NCBI GenBank assembly: GCA_030247575.1
Contig: JAOTRV010000015.1
Location: 1-64,000 of the forward strand
DNA: 64,000 bases
Direction of reading: 5' to 3'
DNA from: Sulfuritalea sp.
GTDB taxonomy: Bacteria; Pseudomonadota; Gammaproteobacteria; Burkholderiales; Rhodocyclaceae
Within the stretch, counting starts at the first letter, position 1, and each line of letters begins with the position of its first letter. The notes under the pieces were generated by a model. That model ran no database searches and was not told where the DNA came from. It saw only the letters and a program-made list of their open reading frames with translations. The position numbers were made by a program, and so were the translations under genes. Shown here in pieces: positions 50,106-59,018 of this stretch.

Positions 50106-50690
50106 TCAGGCGAAATTCTTTGCGGCGAAGTCCCAGTTGGCCAGCGAGCTCAGAAAGGTCTCGACAAACTTGGGTCGGGCGTTGCGGTAGTCGATGTAAT
50201 ACGCATGCTCCCAAACGTCGATGGTCAGCAGGGCCTTGTTTTCGGTGTTCAGCGGTGTGCCGGCGCCCGAGGTATTGACGATGTCGACGGAACCATCCGG
50301 CTTCTTCACCAGCCAGGTCCAGCCGGAGCCGAAATTGCCGACGGCCGAGGTCTGGAAGGCCTTCTTGAATTCGTCTAAGCTGCCCCATTTCTTGTCGATT
50401 GCCGCAGCCAGGGCGCCCGTCGGCGTGCCGCCACCGCCGACTTTCATGCTGTTCCAGAAGAAACTGTGATTCCAGACCTGGGCCGAGTTGTTGAAAATGC
50501 CGCCGGCCGGCGCCTTCTTGATGATGGCCTCGAGGTCGAGACTCTCGTACTCGGTGCCCTTGATCAGGTTGTTGAGATTGGTCGCATAAGCCTGATGATG
50601 CTTGCCGTAGTGATATTCAAAGGTTTCCTTCGAAATGTGCGGCGCGAGAGCATCCATTGCGTACGGCAGGGAGGGGAGGGTGTGTTCCAT
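50106..50690 (-). CDS. sodB: Superoxide dismutase [Fe]
   Basis: Dismutates superoxide in the cytoplasm. The 194-aa protein carries the four metal ligands H27 (FEYHYGKHH), H75 (QVWNHSFFW), D158 and H162 (DVWEHAYY). AQVWNH and the GGIFNNSAQ segment with an outer-sphere Gln before the second ligand indicate the iron form. A GGAGAACC Shine-Dalgarno precedes the ATG. An IscR-type palindrome lies 36 bp upstream. Confidence 0.96.
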   Translation of the reverse strand: MEHTLPSLPYAMDALAPHISKETFEYHYGKHHQAYATNLNNLIKGTEYESLDLEAIIKKAPAGGIFNNSAQVWNHSFFWNSMKVGGGGTPTGALAAAIDKKWGSLDEFKKAFQTSAVGNFGSGWTWLVKKPDGSVDIVNTSGAGTPLNTENKALLTIDVWEHAYYIDYRNARPKFVETFLSSLANWDFAAKNFA

Positions 50691-50725
50691 TATGGTTCTC
50701 CTGTTACTGTGGGGTGATGGGGTTC

Positions 50726-50750
50726 AAAGTTGACTATTATAGTCAAGAAT
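50726..50750. promoter_or_regulatory. IscR type 1-like operator upstream of sodB
   Basis: A perfect dyad TTGACTA-TTA-TAGTCAA (50730-50746) lies 36 bp upstream of sodB. The 25-bp window 50726-50750 agrees with the published E. coli IscR type 1 consensus (ATASYYGACTRWWWYAGTCRRSTAT) at 23 of 25 positions by my count. It overlaps the likely promoter, so repression by [2Fe-2S]-IscR is inferred. Confidence 0.65.
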
Positions 50751-50765
50751 ATATCAGGTAACAAT

Positions 50766-52100
50766 TCAGGGATGGTCCGGAGTACTCGCAAGGATGCTGG
50801 CTTGGGCTTCTCCGTGTGCCAAGTGAAGGCTTACGGTCTGGCCGGCATGCAGGCTGGCGGCATCCGTCACCAGGCGGCCGCTGGCATCACGGACGATGGA
50901 AAAACCGCGGGCCAGCGTCGCATGCGGATTCAGGTGACCGAGGGCTGCCGCGGCGCTGTCGAGCGCGCCCAGGCGCGTCTGTTGCTGATGCCGGATTGCG
51001 GCGCGCAGACGCTGCCCCAGCAAAACGATGTACCCGCTGCGTCTCTCCGTGCGCGGAGCTGCCCGGCCCAGCCCGAGGGCGGCGCGGCTCAGGCGCTCGC
51101 GATGTATGCGGAGCGTGCGGGCGAGTGAGGAATCGAGTTGCGAGCCCAGAAGTGCAAGGCGGTCGCGCTCTTGTCGCAGTCGTGTCGCCGGATGAATCAG
51201 GCGCAGCGACAGGTGATCCAATCCCTGCTGCTGCCGGGCGACACGGTATTGCATGGCCCGGCGCAGCGTCGTTCCGAGATCCGCAAGTTCGCCTGCCGCC
51301 TCGGACCATCCTTGCGTGGCCAGTTCGGCGGCAGCGGTAGGCGTCGCGGCGCGCAGGTCGCTGACGTAATCGGTGATCGTGGTATCGGTCTCGTGGCCGA
51401 CGCCACTGATGACCGGCAGGGGGCAGGCGATAATCGCGCGTGCGACGACTTCCTCGTTGAAGGCCCAGATATCCTCGATGCTGCCGCCGCCGCGCACGAT
51501 CAGCAGCAGATCGCATTCGTTCCTTTGGCCTGCGACGGCAATCGCCTTGGCGATATCCTCGGCAGCACTGTCGCCCTGAACCAGCGTCGGGTACAGAATT
51601 GCGTCGAGGTGCGGCGCGCGGCGCTGCAGGGCCGCCAGTACGTCGCGCAGGGCAGCGGCGCGTGGCGAACTGATGATCCCGATGTGATGCGGAAAGCGGG
51701 GCAAAGGCCGCTTGCGCTCTGCGGCGAACAATCCCTCGGCTTCCAGCCGTGCCTTCAATCGTGCGAAGGCTTCGAACAGACGACCCAGTCCGGCGCGGCG
51801 CAGCGTTTCGATATTGAGCTGGAAGTCGCCGCGCGGCTCGTAGAGCGACACCAAAGCACGCGCTTCGACCTGCTGACCGTTTTCCAGGCGCCAGGGAATC
51901 GATTGCGCACGCGAGCGGAACATTACGCAACGCGCTTGGGCGCTTTCGTCTTTCAGCGAGAAGTAGATGTGACCGGAGGCGGCCCGCGTCAGGTTCGAAA
52001 CTTCTCCTGCCACCCAAAGCAGCGGGAACTCCCGTTCCAGGCTCAGGCGCGCAAGCCGGTTGAGTTCGCTGATGCTGACGACAGTTGCGGGATCGAGCAT
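50766..52100 (-). CDS. xseA: Exodeoxyribonuclease VII large subunit
   Basis: XseA with XseB degrades single-stranded DNA. I start at the ATG of MLDPATVVSISELNRLA (444 aa), which matches the family N-terminus; the longer in-frame ORF adds 76 unconserved residues. An OB-fold DNA-binding domain (about 10-105, WVAGEVSNLTRAASGHIYFSLKDE) precedes the catalytic core (HHIGIISSPRAAALRDVL, RGGGSIEDIWAFNEE, SGVGHETDTTITDYVSD). A C-terminal coiled-coil and NPHATLARGFSIV end the protein. No good Shine-Dalgarno is seen. Confidence 0.93.
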   Translation of the reverse strand: MLDPATVVSISELNRLARLSLEREFPLLWVAGEVSNLTRAASGHIYFSLKDESAQARCVMFRSRAQSIPWRLENGQQVEARALVSLYEPRGDFQLNIETLRRAGLGRLFEAFARLKARLEAEGLFAAERKRPLPRFPHHIGIISSPRAAALRDVLAALQRRAPHLDAILYPTLVQGDSAAEDIAKAIAVAGQRNECDLLLIVRGGGSIEDIWAFNEEVVARAIIACPLPVISGVGHETDTTITDYVSDLRAATPTAAAELATQGWSEAAGELADLGTTLRRAMQYRVARQQQGLDHLSLRLIHPATRLRQERDRLALLGSQLDSSLARTLRIHRERLSRAALGLGRAAPRTERRSGYIVLLGQRLRAAIRHQQQTRLGALDSAAAALGHLNPHATLARGFSIVRDASGRLVTDAASLHAGQTVSLHLAHGEAQASILASTPDHP

Positions 52101-52632
52101 GGACTGGGCGGTCTGGGGCGGAATATGTCGAAAAAATTCTACACCATCCACATGGTGCGCCATGAGCGCCGGCAATGCCCCGGAAACCGCGCTCCTGCTG
52201 GGTGTGCACCATAACTCCCTGATTAATCGTTCAGTTTCGGTTGATCTCAAATTGGTCAAAAAAACGAAAACCCTTGCGAGAGACTCACTTAGCTCGTTTG
52301 CGGCATGATGACCCACAAAGTTATCCACAGAATTTGTGGATAAGCCGGCCGACGAATCCGGAGAGGGTCACAGGGACCCGTCCGGCGAACGGAAATTTTC
52401 GATGCTTCGACACGGCAGCGCAGCAAGGACAATGGGATCAGCGACGGGTTTTGCTCCGGATGGAGATTGCGGATGCTCCTGGCGAAAATCGTGCAATCCG
52501 GGTTTGATGGCGCTCAGTAATGACGGATGAATAGCGGCCCCGCCGCGGATTTCTCCGGTGCCTCCGTTTGTATTGCCGAATCTGCCCACTCGGGCTAAAG
52601 TTCGCGCTTTACCGCTTACCGGAGTCGTCCCC
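52101..52632. other. Long divergent intergenic region between xseA and exbB
   Basis: This 532-bp gap must contain both promoters. Its main feature is a pair of inverted DnaA boxes at 52321-52343. A GC-rich imperfect hairpin follows at 52358-52385 (CCGGA...GGGTC/GACCC...TCCGG). No ORF here has a recognisable product. The part from 52101 to 52328 is an in-frame extension of xseA without family similarity. Confidence 0.5.
52321..52343. promoter_or_regulatory. Pair of inverted consensus DnaA boxes
   Basis: TTATCCACA (52321-52329) and its exact reverse complement TGTGGATAA (52335-52343) lie 5 bp apart. Both match the strict DnaA box consensus. They are intergenic, between xseA and exbB. There is no dnaA, dnaN or gyrB nearby. 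Confidence 0.7.
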
Positions 52633-53238
52633 GTGTTTTCAATAATTCAGGCTGCCGGCTGGCCCATCTGGCCCCTGCTGCTCGCTTCCGTAATCGCTGT
52701 CGCACTCATCATCGAGCGCGCGACGACCCTGCGCCGCACCAAGATCGTCCCCGCCGGATTGCTACAAAGTGCGATCGCGGACTACCACAAGAACGGAGTT
52801 GGCGAGGCTCAGATGGCCCGTCTCGAGGCGCATTCGCCGCTGGGTCGGGTTCTCGCCGCAGGCATGCGCAATGCCAAGAGCTCGCGCCTGATCATGAAGG
52901 AGGCGATCGAGGAAGCCGGGCGCGGGGTAGCCCATGATCTCGAACGATTTCTGACCACGTTGGGCACCATCGCCTCGATCGCCCCGCTGATGGGGCTCTT
53001 CGGCACGGTGGTGGGGATGATCGAGATCTTCGGTTCGCCGACGTCCTCCGGCAACAATCCACAAGCTCTGGCGCATGGCATTTCGGTCGCGCTCTACAAC
53101 ACCGGTTTCGGACTGATCATCGCCATTCCGAGCATGATCTTCTACCGCCACTTCCGGGCGCAGGTCGATGGATTTCTGGTCGAGATGGAACAGGAAGCGG
53201 TGAAGCTGGTCGAGATCCTGCAAGGCGAGCGCAAGTAA
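52633..53238 (+). CDS. exbB: ExbB/TolQ/MotA-family proton channel protein
   Basis: An inner-membrane subunit of a proton-driven energiser. The GTG start (MFSIIQAAGWPIWPLLLAS) gives 201 aa. Three TM helices lie near 9-28, 110-132 and 155-178, with the conserved GTIASIAPLMGLFGTVVGMI and ALYNTGFGLIIAIPSMIFY segments. It is coupled to exbD. The partner could be TonB, which is not in this window; exbBD next to lpxK is the common betaproteobacterial order. Confidence 0.9.
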   Translation: MFSIIQAAGWPIWPLLLASVIAVALIIERATTLRRTKIVPAGLLQSAIADYHKNGVGEAQMARLEAHSPLGRVLAAGMRNAKSSRLIMKEAIEEAGRGVAHDLERFLTTLGTIASIAPLMGLFGTVVGMIEIFGSPTSSGNNPQALAHGISVALYNTGFGLIIAIPSMIFYRHFRAQVDGFLVEMEQEAVKLVEILQGERK

Positions 53239-53250
53239 GGGCAGCGTGCG

Positions 53251-53670
53251 ATGAACTTTCAGCGAGGACGGCAGCGGGAAGAACTCGAGATCAACCTGAT
53301 CCCGATGATCGACGTGCTTTTGGTGATCCTGATCTTTCTCATGATCACCACCACCTATTCCAAGTTTTCCGGGCTCGAGATCAACCTGCCCACGGCCGAT
53401 GCGCCGCAGAACAAGGAACAGCCGAACGAGATCAATGTCGTGGTCACGGCGGCCGGCGAGGTTACGGTGAACAATACGGCGGTAGGCACCCGCGACATCG
53501 AATCGATCGCCACCGCAATGAAGCGTTTGGCCGGCGCCGGCAAGGAACCGGTGGTCATCATCAATGCCGATGCCAAGGCCGCGCATCAGAGCGTCATCGA
53601 CGTCATGCAGGCGGCCCAGCAGGCCGGGTTGTCACACATTTCCTTTGCCACCCAGCAGGCACAACGCTGA
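53251..53670 (+). CDS. exbD: ExbD/TolR-family biopolymer transport protein
   Basis: A 139-aa protein with one N-terminal TM helix (about 16-38) containing the essential aspartate in INLIPMIDVLLVILIF, then a periplasmic domain (VVVTAAGEVTVNNTAV ... VVIINADAKAAHQSVIDVM). It works with ExbB to transduce the proton motive force. It sits 12 nt after exbB. Confidence 0.93.
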   Translation: MNFQRGRQREELEINLIPMIDVLLVILIFLMITTTYSKFSGLEINLPTADAPQNKEQPNEINVVVTAAGEVTVNNTAVGTRDIESIATAMKRLAGAGKEPVVIINADAKAAHQSVIDVMQAAQQAGLSHISFATQQAQR

Positions 53671-54673
53671 ACCCGGCGGACTGGTCGCCGCCTGGCGGCG
53701 GCGTGGTCCGCTGGCCTGTCTGCTGTTTCCCTTTTCACTGCTGTTCATGGCAGTCGTCGCCTTGCGGCGGGGCCTGTACCGCGCCGGTCTTCTTGATCGC
53801 GAACGTTTGCCGGTGCCCGTTGTCGTCGTCGGCAACATCACGGTCGGCGGCACCGGCAAGACTCCGCTCGTGATTTATCTGGCATCTGCGCTGCGGGTGC
53901 TGGGGCGCCACCCCGGCATTGTCAGTCGCGGCTATCGCGGCGAAGCCGCGCGGGTGGCTGAGGCAATGGTCGACAGCGATCCCGGCGAGGTGGGCGATGA
54001 ACCCCTGCTGCTGGCCCTGCGCAGCGGCTGCCCGGTGTTCGTCGGCCGGGATCGGGTGGCGGCGGCCCGCGCCCTGCTCGCAAGGCATCCCGAATGCGAT
54101 GTGATTCTTGCCGATGACGGCTTGCAGCACTACCGTCTGGCTCGCGACGTTGAGATCGCCCTGTTCGATCAGCGCGGGGTGATGAACGGCTGGCCTTTGC
54201 CCGCGGGGCCTTTGCGGGAACCGGTCTCCCGCCTGGCGCAGGTGGACGCGGTGCTTCTCAACGGAATCGCCGTGCCGCCAGCGTCTACTCTTGATCGCCC
54301 GGTTTTTGCGATGCGCTTGCTGGGAGAAAGCTTTCATCGTCTCGATGATCCGGGCATTCGCTGCAGCGCTGCCGACCTTGCCGGTGAGGCACTGCATGCC
54401 GTGGCCGGCATCGGCGCCCCGCAGCGCTTTTTCGAACAGCTCGGTGGCATGGGCTTGAGCTTTGCCGAACACGCCTTCGCCGATCATCACAACTTCCGCG
54501 AGGCCGATCTCGCCTTTGACGGCGACGCCATCCTGACGACGGAAAAGGATGCCGTAAAATTGGCCCGACTTCACGTGCCTCTGCCCGTGTGGGTGTTGCC
54601 CGTGACCGCCGAGGTCAGCCCCGATCTTGCCGCATTTGTTCTGGAGAAGCTCAATGGACAGCCGTCTGCTTGA
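53645..54673 (+). CDS. lpxK: Tetraacyldisaccharide 4'-kinase
   Basis: LpxK phosphorylates the 4' position of lipid A disaccharide at the inner membrane. An N-terminal membrane segment ([26 protein letters not shown]) precedes the Walker A motif [21 protein letters not shown] and [17 protein letters not shown] follow. The start is uncertain. No ATG lies near the conserved N-terminus, so I use TTG at 53645 (342 aa). A CTG at 53681 or an ATG at 53564 inside exbD are alternatives. It overlaps the next gene by 20 nt. Confidence 0.88.
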   Translation: MPPSRHNAEPGGLVAAWRRRGPLACLLFPFSLLFMAVVALRRGLYRAGLLDRERLPVPVVVVGNITVGGTGKTPLVIYLASALRVLGRHPGIVSRGYRGEAARVAEAMVDSDPGEVGDEPLLLALRSGCPVFVGRDRVAAARALLARHPECDVILADDGLQHYRLARDVEIALFDQRGVMNGWPLPAGPLREPVSRLAQVDAVLLNGIAVPPASTLDRPVFAMRLLGESFHRLDDPGIRCSAADLAGEALHAVAGIGAPQRFFEQLGGMGLSFAEHAFADHHNFREADLAFDGDAILTTEKDAVKLARLHVPLPVWVLPVTAEVSPDLAAFVLEKLNGQPSA

Positions 54674-54830
54674 AATACTTGTTTGCCCGGTTTGCAAGGG
54701 CCCTCTGGAAAACCGCAAGGCGGCGTCGGAACTGGTCTGCAAGGCCTGCAAGCTGGCCTATCCGGTCAAGGACGATATTCCGGTAATGCTGGAGGATGAG
54801 GCCCGGCAACTGGGTGCCGAAGAAGCCTGA
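54654..54830 (+). CDS. Trm112/YcaR family zinc-ribbon protein
   Basis: A 58-aa protein starting [19 protein letters not shown] with a second cysteine pair in [20 protein letters not shown], the YcaR/Trm112-like (UPF0434) signature. Exact role is unknown; related Trm112 proteins activate methyltransferases. It lies between lpxK and kdsB as in many Gram-negatives and overlaps both. Confidence 0.93.
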   Translation: MDSRLLEILVCPVCKGPLENRKAASELVCKACKLAYPVKDDIPVMLEDEARQLGAEEA

Positions 54831-55603
54831 TGAGCATTCGCGTCGTCATCCCGGCGCGCTATGCCTCGACGCGCCTGCCGGGAAAGCCGCTGGCCGATAT
54901 TGCCGGCCAGCCGATGATCGTGCGCGTGGCGGCCGCGGCACGACGCGCCCGGACCGATGGCGTCTGGGTCGCCACCGATGACGAGCGGATTGCCGCTGCA
55001 GTTCGCCAACACGGCTTCGATGCGGTGATGACTCGCGCGGACCACGCCAGCGGCACCGACCGCATCGCCGAAGTGGCCGACCAACTGAATTGGGATGACG
55101 CCGACATCGTGGTCAATGTGCAGGGCGACGAGCCGCTGCTCGATCCCATGCTGGTCGAGACCGTGGCCGCTGCCTTGCGCGGCGATCCCGATGCGGCCAT
55201 GGCCACCGCCGCTCATCCCTTGACGGCAGCCGAGGATTTCTTCAATCCCAACGTGGTCAAGGTCGTCTGCGATGTGCGCGGCCGCGCCCTGTATTTCAGC
55301 CGTGCGCCCATTCCCTGGGACCGGGACCGGTTCGCCGAAGGGCGCGCTGCATTGCCGCCAAATCTTCCCGCTCAGCGCCACATCGGCCTTTACGCCTATC
55401 GCGTGGATTTTCTGCGACGGTTCGGGCTACTCGCTCCCTCGCCGCTCGAACGCTGTGAGTCGCTGGAGCAGTTGCGTGCGCTCTGGCACGGCTACCCGAT
55501 ACAGGTCGTCAGCATTGATCACCCCCCGGCGCCGGGCGTCGACACTCCGGAAGATCTGCAGCGGGTGCGACGCTTGTTTGACGCCGGCGAGGATTCGGAG
55601 TAA
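54830..55603 (+). CDS. kdsB: 3-deoxy-manno-octulosonate cytidylyltransferase
   Basis: KdsB activates KDO with CTP for addition to lipid A. The 257-aa protein opens with [20 protein letters not shown], the nucleotide-binding loop, and has [25 protein letters not shown] and [13 protein letters not shown], the metal-binding aspartate region, then [13 protein letters not shown]. Its start overlaps the Trm112-like stop by one base. Confidence 0.97.
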   Translation: MSIRVVIPARYASTRLPGKPLADIAGQPMIVRVAAAARRARTDGVWVATDDERIAAAVRQHGFDAVMTRADHASGTDRIAEVADQLNWDDADIVVNVQGDEPLLDPMLVETVAAALRGDPDAAMATAAHPLTAAEDFFNPNVVKVVCDVRGRALYFSRAPIPWDRDRFAEGRAALPPNLPAQRHIGLYAYRVDFLRRFGLLAPSPLERCESLEQLRALWHGYPIQVVSIDHPPAPGVDTPEDLQRVRRLFDAGEDSE

Positions 55604-55645
55604 GTTTTGCCGACAATAAAAATTACTTTTAAATCAGCAAGATAA

Positions 55646-56320
<675 letters not shown>

Positions 56321-56357
56321 CGACTTCCCAAGTCCCCTTTACGGAGCGTGAGTGTCC

Positions 56358-57467
56358 ATGGCCGATCAGATCCGACGCATAGCTGTCTGTACCGGCGGTG
56401 GAGACGCCCCGGGCCTCAATGCCGTTATCCGGGCCGTGGTCGTCTCCGCCGCCAATCGGGGCTGGGAGTGCTACGGCATACACGACGGCTTTAACGGCAT
56501 TCTTTTTCCCGAGCGCTATCCCGAGGGCGGCGTATATCGCCTGACGCGGGAGAAGGTGCGCGGCATCGGCCATCTGGGCGGTACGATTCTGGGCACCACG
56601 AACAAGGGCAACCCGCTGCACTTCCCGATGAAGATGCCTGATGGCAGCATGAAAGACACTGACCGTACGGGTGAGATCCTCGAATTCTTCGCCAGAAAGG
56701 AACTCGATGCCCTCGTTTCGATCGGTGGCGACGGTTCGCTCACCATTGCCAATGCCCTTCATCAAAAGGGCTTGCGAGTGGTCGGGGTGCCGAAGACCAT
56801 CGATAACGATCTGGACAAGACCTTCACCACCTTCGGTTTCGATTCCGCCGTTACTTTTGCCACGGAGTGTATCGATCGCCTGCACAGCACTGCCCAAAGC
56901 CATCAGCGCGTGATGGTGGTCGAGGTCATGGGCCGCTATGCAGGCTGGATTGCGCTGCATGCCGGCATTGCGGGCAGCGCCCATGCCATCCTGATCCCCG
57001 AGATTCCTTTCGACGTGGATAAGATCGCCACAAAGATCAGGGCGCGGGACGGCGAGGGGCGAATGTATTCCATCGTCGTGGTGGCCGAGGGGGCCGAGCC
57101 CATCCACGGTCATCGGGAAATCCTGGCACCTGCCGAGATCGGGCACGCGGAACGCCTGGGCGGCGTCGGCGAGCGAGTGGCGAAGGCCCTCGGTGAACGG
57201 ACCGGCAAGGATGTTCGCGTGGTCGTGCTGGGCCATCTGCTGCGCGGAGGCAGCCCGACCTCGTTCGATCGTCTTGCCGCCATGCGTTTCGGTACTGCGG
57301 CGGTCAGAGGCCTGGAAGAGGGGCAGTCCGGCGTCATGGTGGCGCTCGCCTTCCCGAATGTGAACTACGTTGCGCTGGCGGAGGTGGCCGGACGCATGAA
57401 GGGTGTTCCTCTCGACTGCGACACGCTGCAGACCGGCAGGGATGTGGGAATCTGCTTCGGCGACTGA
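56358..57467 (+). CDS. pfkA: 6-phosphofructokinase (G104/K124-type)
   Basis: A 369-aa phosphofructokinase. GGGDAPGLNAVIR opens the fold. The phosphoryl-donor loop is GGDGS (123-127), with glycine as in ATP-dependent enzymes. The second discriminating site is PKTIDND (145-151), with lysine as in PPi-dependent ones, so the donor (ATP or PPi) cannot be fixed from sequence. MVVEVMGRYAGWIAL and GHLLRGGSPTSFDR bind fructose-6-phosphate. I use the ATG; a GTG 6 nt upstream fits the GGAG at 56343-56346 equally well. It is convergent with a second, PPi-type enzyme. Confidence 0.9.
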   Translation: MADQIRRIAVCTGGGDAPGLNAVIRAVVVSAANRGWECYGIHDGFNGILFPERYPEGGVYRLTREKVRGIGHLGGTILGTTNKGNPLHFPMKMPDGSMKDTDRTGEILEFFARKELDALVSIGGDGSLTIANALHQKGLRVVGVPKTIDNDLDKTFTTFGFDSAVTFATECIDRLHSTAQSHQRVMVVEVMGRYAGWIALHAGIAGSAHAILIPEIPFDVDKIATKIRARDGEGRMYSIVVVAEGAEPIHGHREILAPAEIGHAERLGGVGERVAKALGERTGKDVRVVVLGHLLRGGSPTSFDRLAAMRFGTAAVRGLEEGQSGVMVALAFPNVNYVALAEVAGRMKGVPLDCDTLQTGRDVGICFGD

Positions 57468-57478
57468 TCCCCGCCGGC

Positions 57479-57498
57479 GTCCTGCCTAACCGGCAGGA
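57479..57498. terminator. Short hairpin between the two phosphofructokinase genes
   Basis: CCTGCC (57481-57486) pairs with GGCAGG (57492-57497) over TAACC, overlapping the end of the minus-strand gene. Short stem and no T-run make its function uncertain. Confidence 0.3.
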
Positions 57499-58706
57499 TT
57501 CAGGATCTTGGCGACCTTGTTGAGCCGCAGGCGATAGGCGTCCGGCATGCCGGAACCGAGCAAGGGGCGCAGATAGAGACGGAAAGCGTCGGTGACATCG
57601 GTGCCGCTGGCGGCGATGAATTCGTCTTCCATGATCCGAGTTTTTCCTGCCACGGCCTCCAGCGGAACCAGCTGGTAATCGACCGAGTAAAAGCCGGTGC
57701 GTTTGATCGCGACCGATCCGTCGCGATCGCCCCACATCGCGTATTGCACGGCCTTTTCGCCGACTTCGCGGGCCTCGCGTTGGTCGACGTCCGAAACGCA
57801 GCCCATAAACGAGCGTTGCAGGTAGCCGAAGGTGTCGCCGCGCACACGCTTGATGCCGAGGCTGGCCTTGATCTGGTCGCACAGCAGGTCGGCCAGCGCG
57901 CCGGTGCCGGAAAGCTGAACGTTGCCGTGCGCATCCTTTTCGACCTGGGACGACAGCTGTGTAATGATCGGCGTTCCCTTGTTGTCGTGAATGCCCTCGG
58001 AAGCGGCGATGACGCAGCGGCCATGCCTGTCGTAGGTGGCCTTGACGTCGGCCAGAAATTTTTCGACACTGAAGGTGCGTTCCGGAAGGTAGATCAGATG
58101 GGGGCCGTCGTCGGGAAACTTCTTGCCCAGCGCTGCTGCGGCCGTCAGAAAACCGGCATGCCGGCCCATCACCACCGCAAGATAAACCCCCGGCAGCGCC
58201 GAGTTGTCCAGATTGGCTCCCATGAAGGCCTGAGCGACGAAGCGGGCCGCCGACGGAAAGCCCGGCGTATGGTCGTTGCCCACCAGATCATTGTCGATGG
58301 TCTTGGGAATGTGGATGCAGCGCAGTGGATATTGGGCGCGCTTTGCCTCTTCGCTGACGATCCGCACCGTGTCGGAAGAGTCGTTGCCGCCGATGTAGAA
58401 GAAGTAGCCGATGCCGTGCGCCTTGAGAACCTTGAAAATCTCCTGGCAATATTTCAGATCGGGTTTGTCGCGGGTCGACCCGAGTGCGGACGATGGCGTG
58501 TTGGCCACCATCTCTATGTTGTGGCTGGTTTCCTGGGTCAGGTCGAGAAATTCTTCATCGATGATGCCCGATACGCCGTGATACGCGCCATACACCAGTT
58601 CGACGTTGCGGAACTTGCGGGCCTCCATGACCACGCCGGCCATCGATTGATTGATGACGGCGGTCGGTCCTCCGCCCTGGGCGACTAAAACCTTTCCGTG
58701 CGGCAT
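57486..58706 (-). CDS. pfp: Pyrophosphate-fructose-6-phosphate 1-phosphotransferase
   Basis: Reversibly phosphorylates fructose-6-phosphate with PPi instead of ATP. The 406-aa protein has GGGPTAVINQS at the N-terminus, donor loop GGNDSSDT (106-113), in which Asn-Asp replaces the ATP-type Asp-Gly, and PKTIDND (134-140), the PPi-type pair. VVMGRHAGFLTAAAAL follows. A GGAACG Shine-Dalgarno precedes the ATG. It diverges from the H+-pyrophosphatase gene, which shares its substrate. Confidence 0.92.
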   Translation of the reverse strand: MPHGKVLVAQGGGPTAVINQSMAGVVMEARKFRNVELVYGAYHGVSGIIDEEFLDLTQETSHNIEMVANTPSSALGSTRDKPDLKYCQEIFKVLKAHGIGYFFYIGGNDSSDTVRIVSEEAKRAQYPLRCIHIPKTIDNDLVGNDHTPGFPSAARFVAQAFMGANLDNSALPGVYLAVVMGRHAGFLTAAAALGKKFPDDGPHLIYLPERTFSVEKFLADVKATYDRHGRCVIAASEGIHDNKGTPIITQLSSQVEKDAHGNVQLSGTGALADLLCDQIKASLGIKRVRGDTFGYLQRSFMGCVSDVDQREAREVGEKAVQYAMWGDRDGSVAIKRTGFYSVDYQLVPLEAVAGKTRIMEDEFIAASGTDVTDAFRLYLRPLLGSGMPDAYRLRLNKVAKILNPAG

Positions 58707-59018
58707 GATCAGGCGTTCCTTTCGATTGATCAGACGGGATTGACGATTCCGAAACGAGCGAACGGGTCTTCAGCGTTGAAACCAGAAAGCAAACCAACTT
58801 GTATTTTGAAACCTACTATATCGCTCATTGTCTGCCGTCGGCATCCATCGATCGGATTTGACCATCAACCGGATTTCTTGGACAACGGGCGAAGAGCGCG
58901 CCAATGCCCGAAAAATCCGTCAAGTCCGAGACAATAGAAGTTGTTGCGCCGACAGGTAAGTGGGGACAGGCGCGTGATAAAATGATTCGTTGTATCCATT
59001 AAAACTCGGGGAGATCTT
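58707..59018. other. Divergent intergenic region between pfp and hppA
   Basis: This 312-bp region should carry both promoters. TGATCAG occurs at 58706-58712 and 58727-58733 next to the pfp start. The hppA side has an extended -10 TGATAAAAT (58975-58983) followed by a Shine-Dalgarno GGGGAG near 59008. No ORF is supported here. Confidence 0.45.
58975..58983 (+). promoter_or_regulatory. Putative extended -10 promoter of hppA
   Basis: TGATAAAAT matches an extended -10 (TGN-TAAAAT) 36 bp before the hppA ATG. No convincing -35 hexamer is seen, as is common for extended -10 promoters. Confidence 0.35.

Noticed and set aside
58706-58733. Two TGATCAG copies near the pfp start as an operator
   Set aside because: They are only 7-mers, and one overlaps the start codon and ribosome-binding site. 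There is no further symmetry or repetition.
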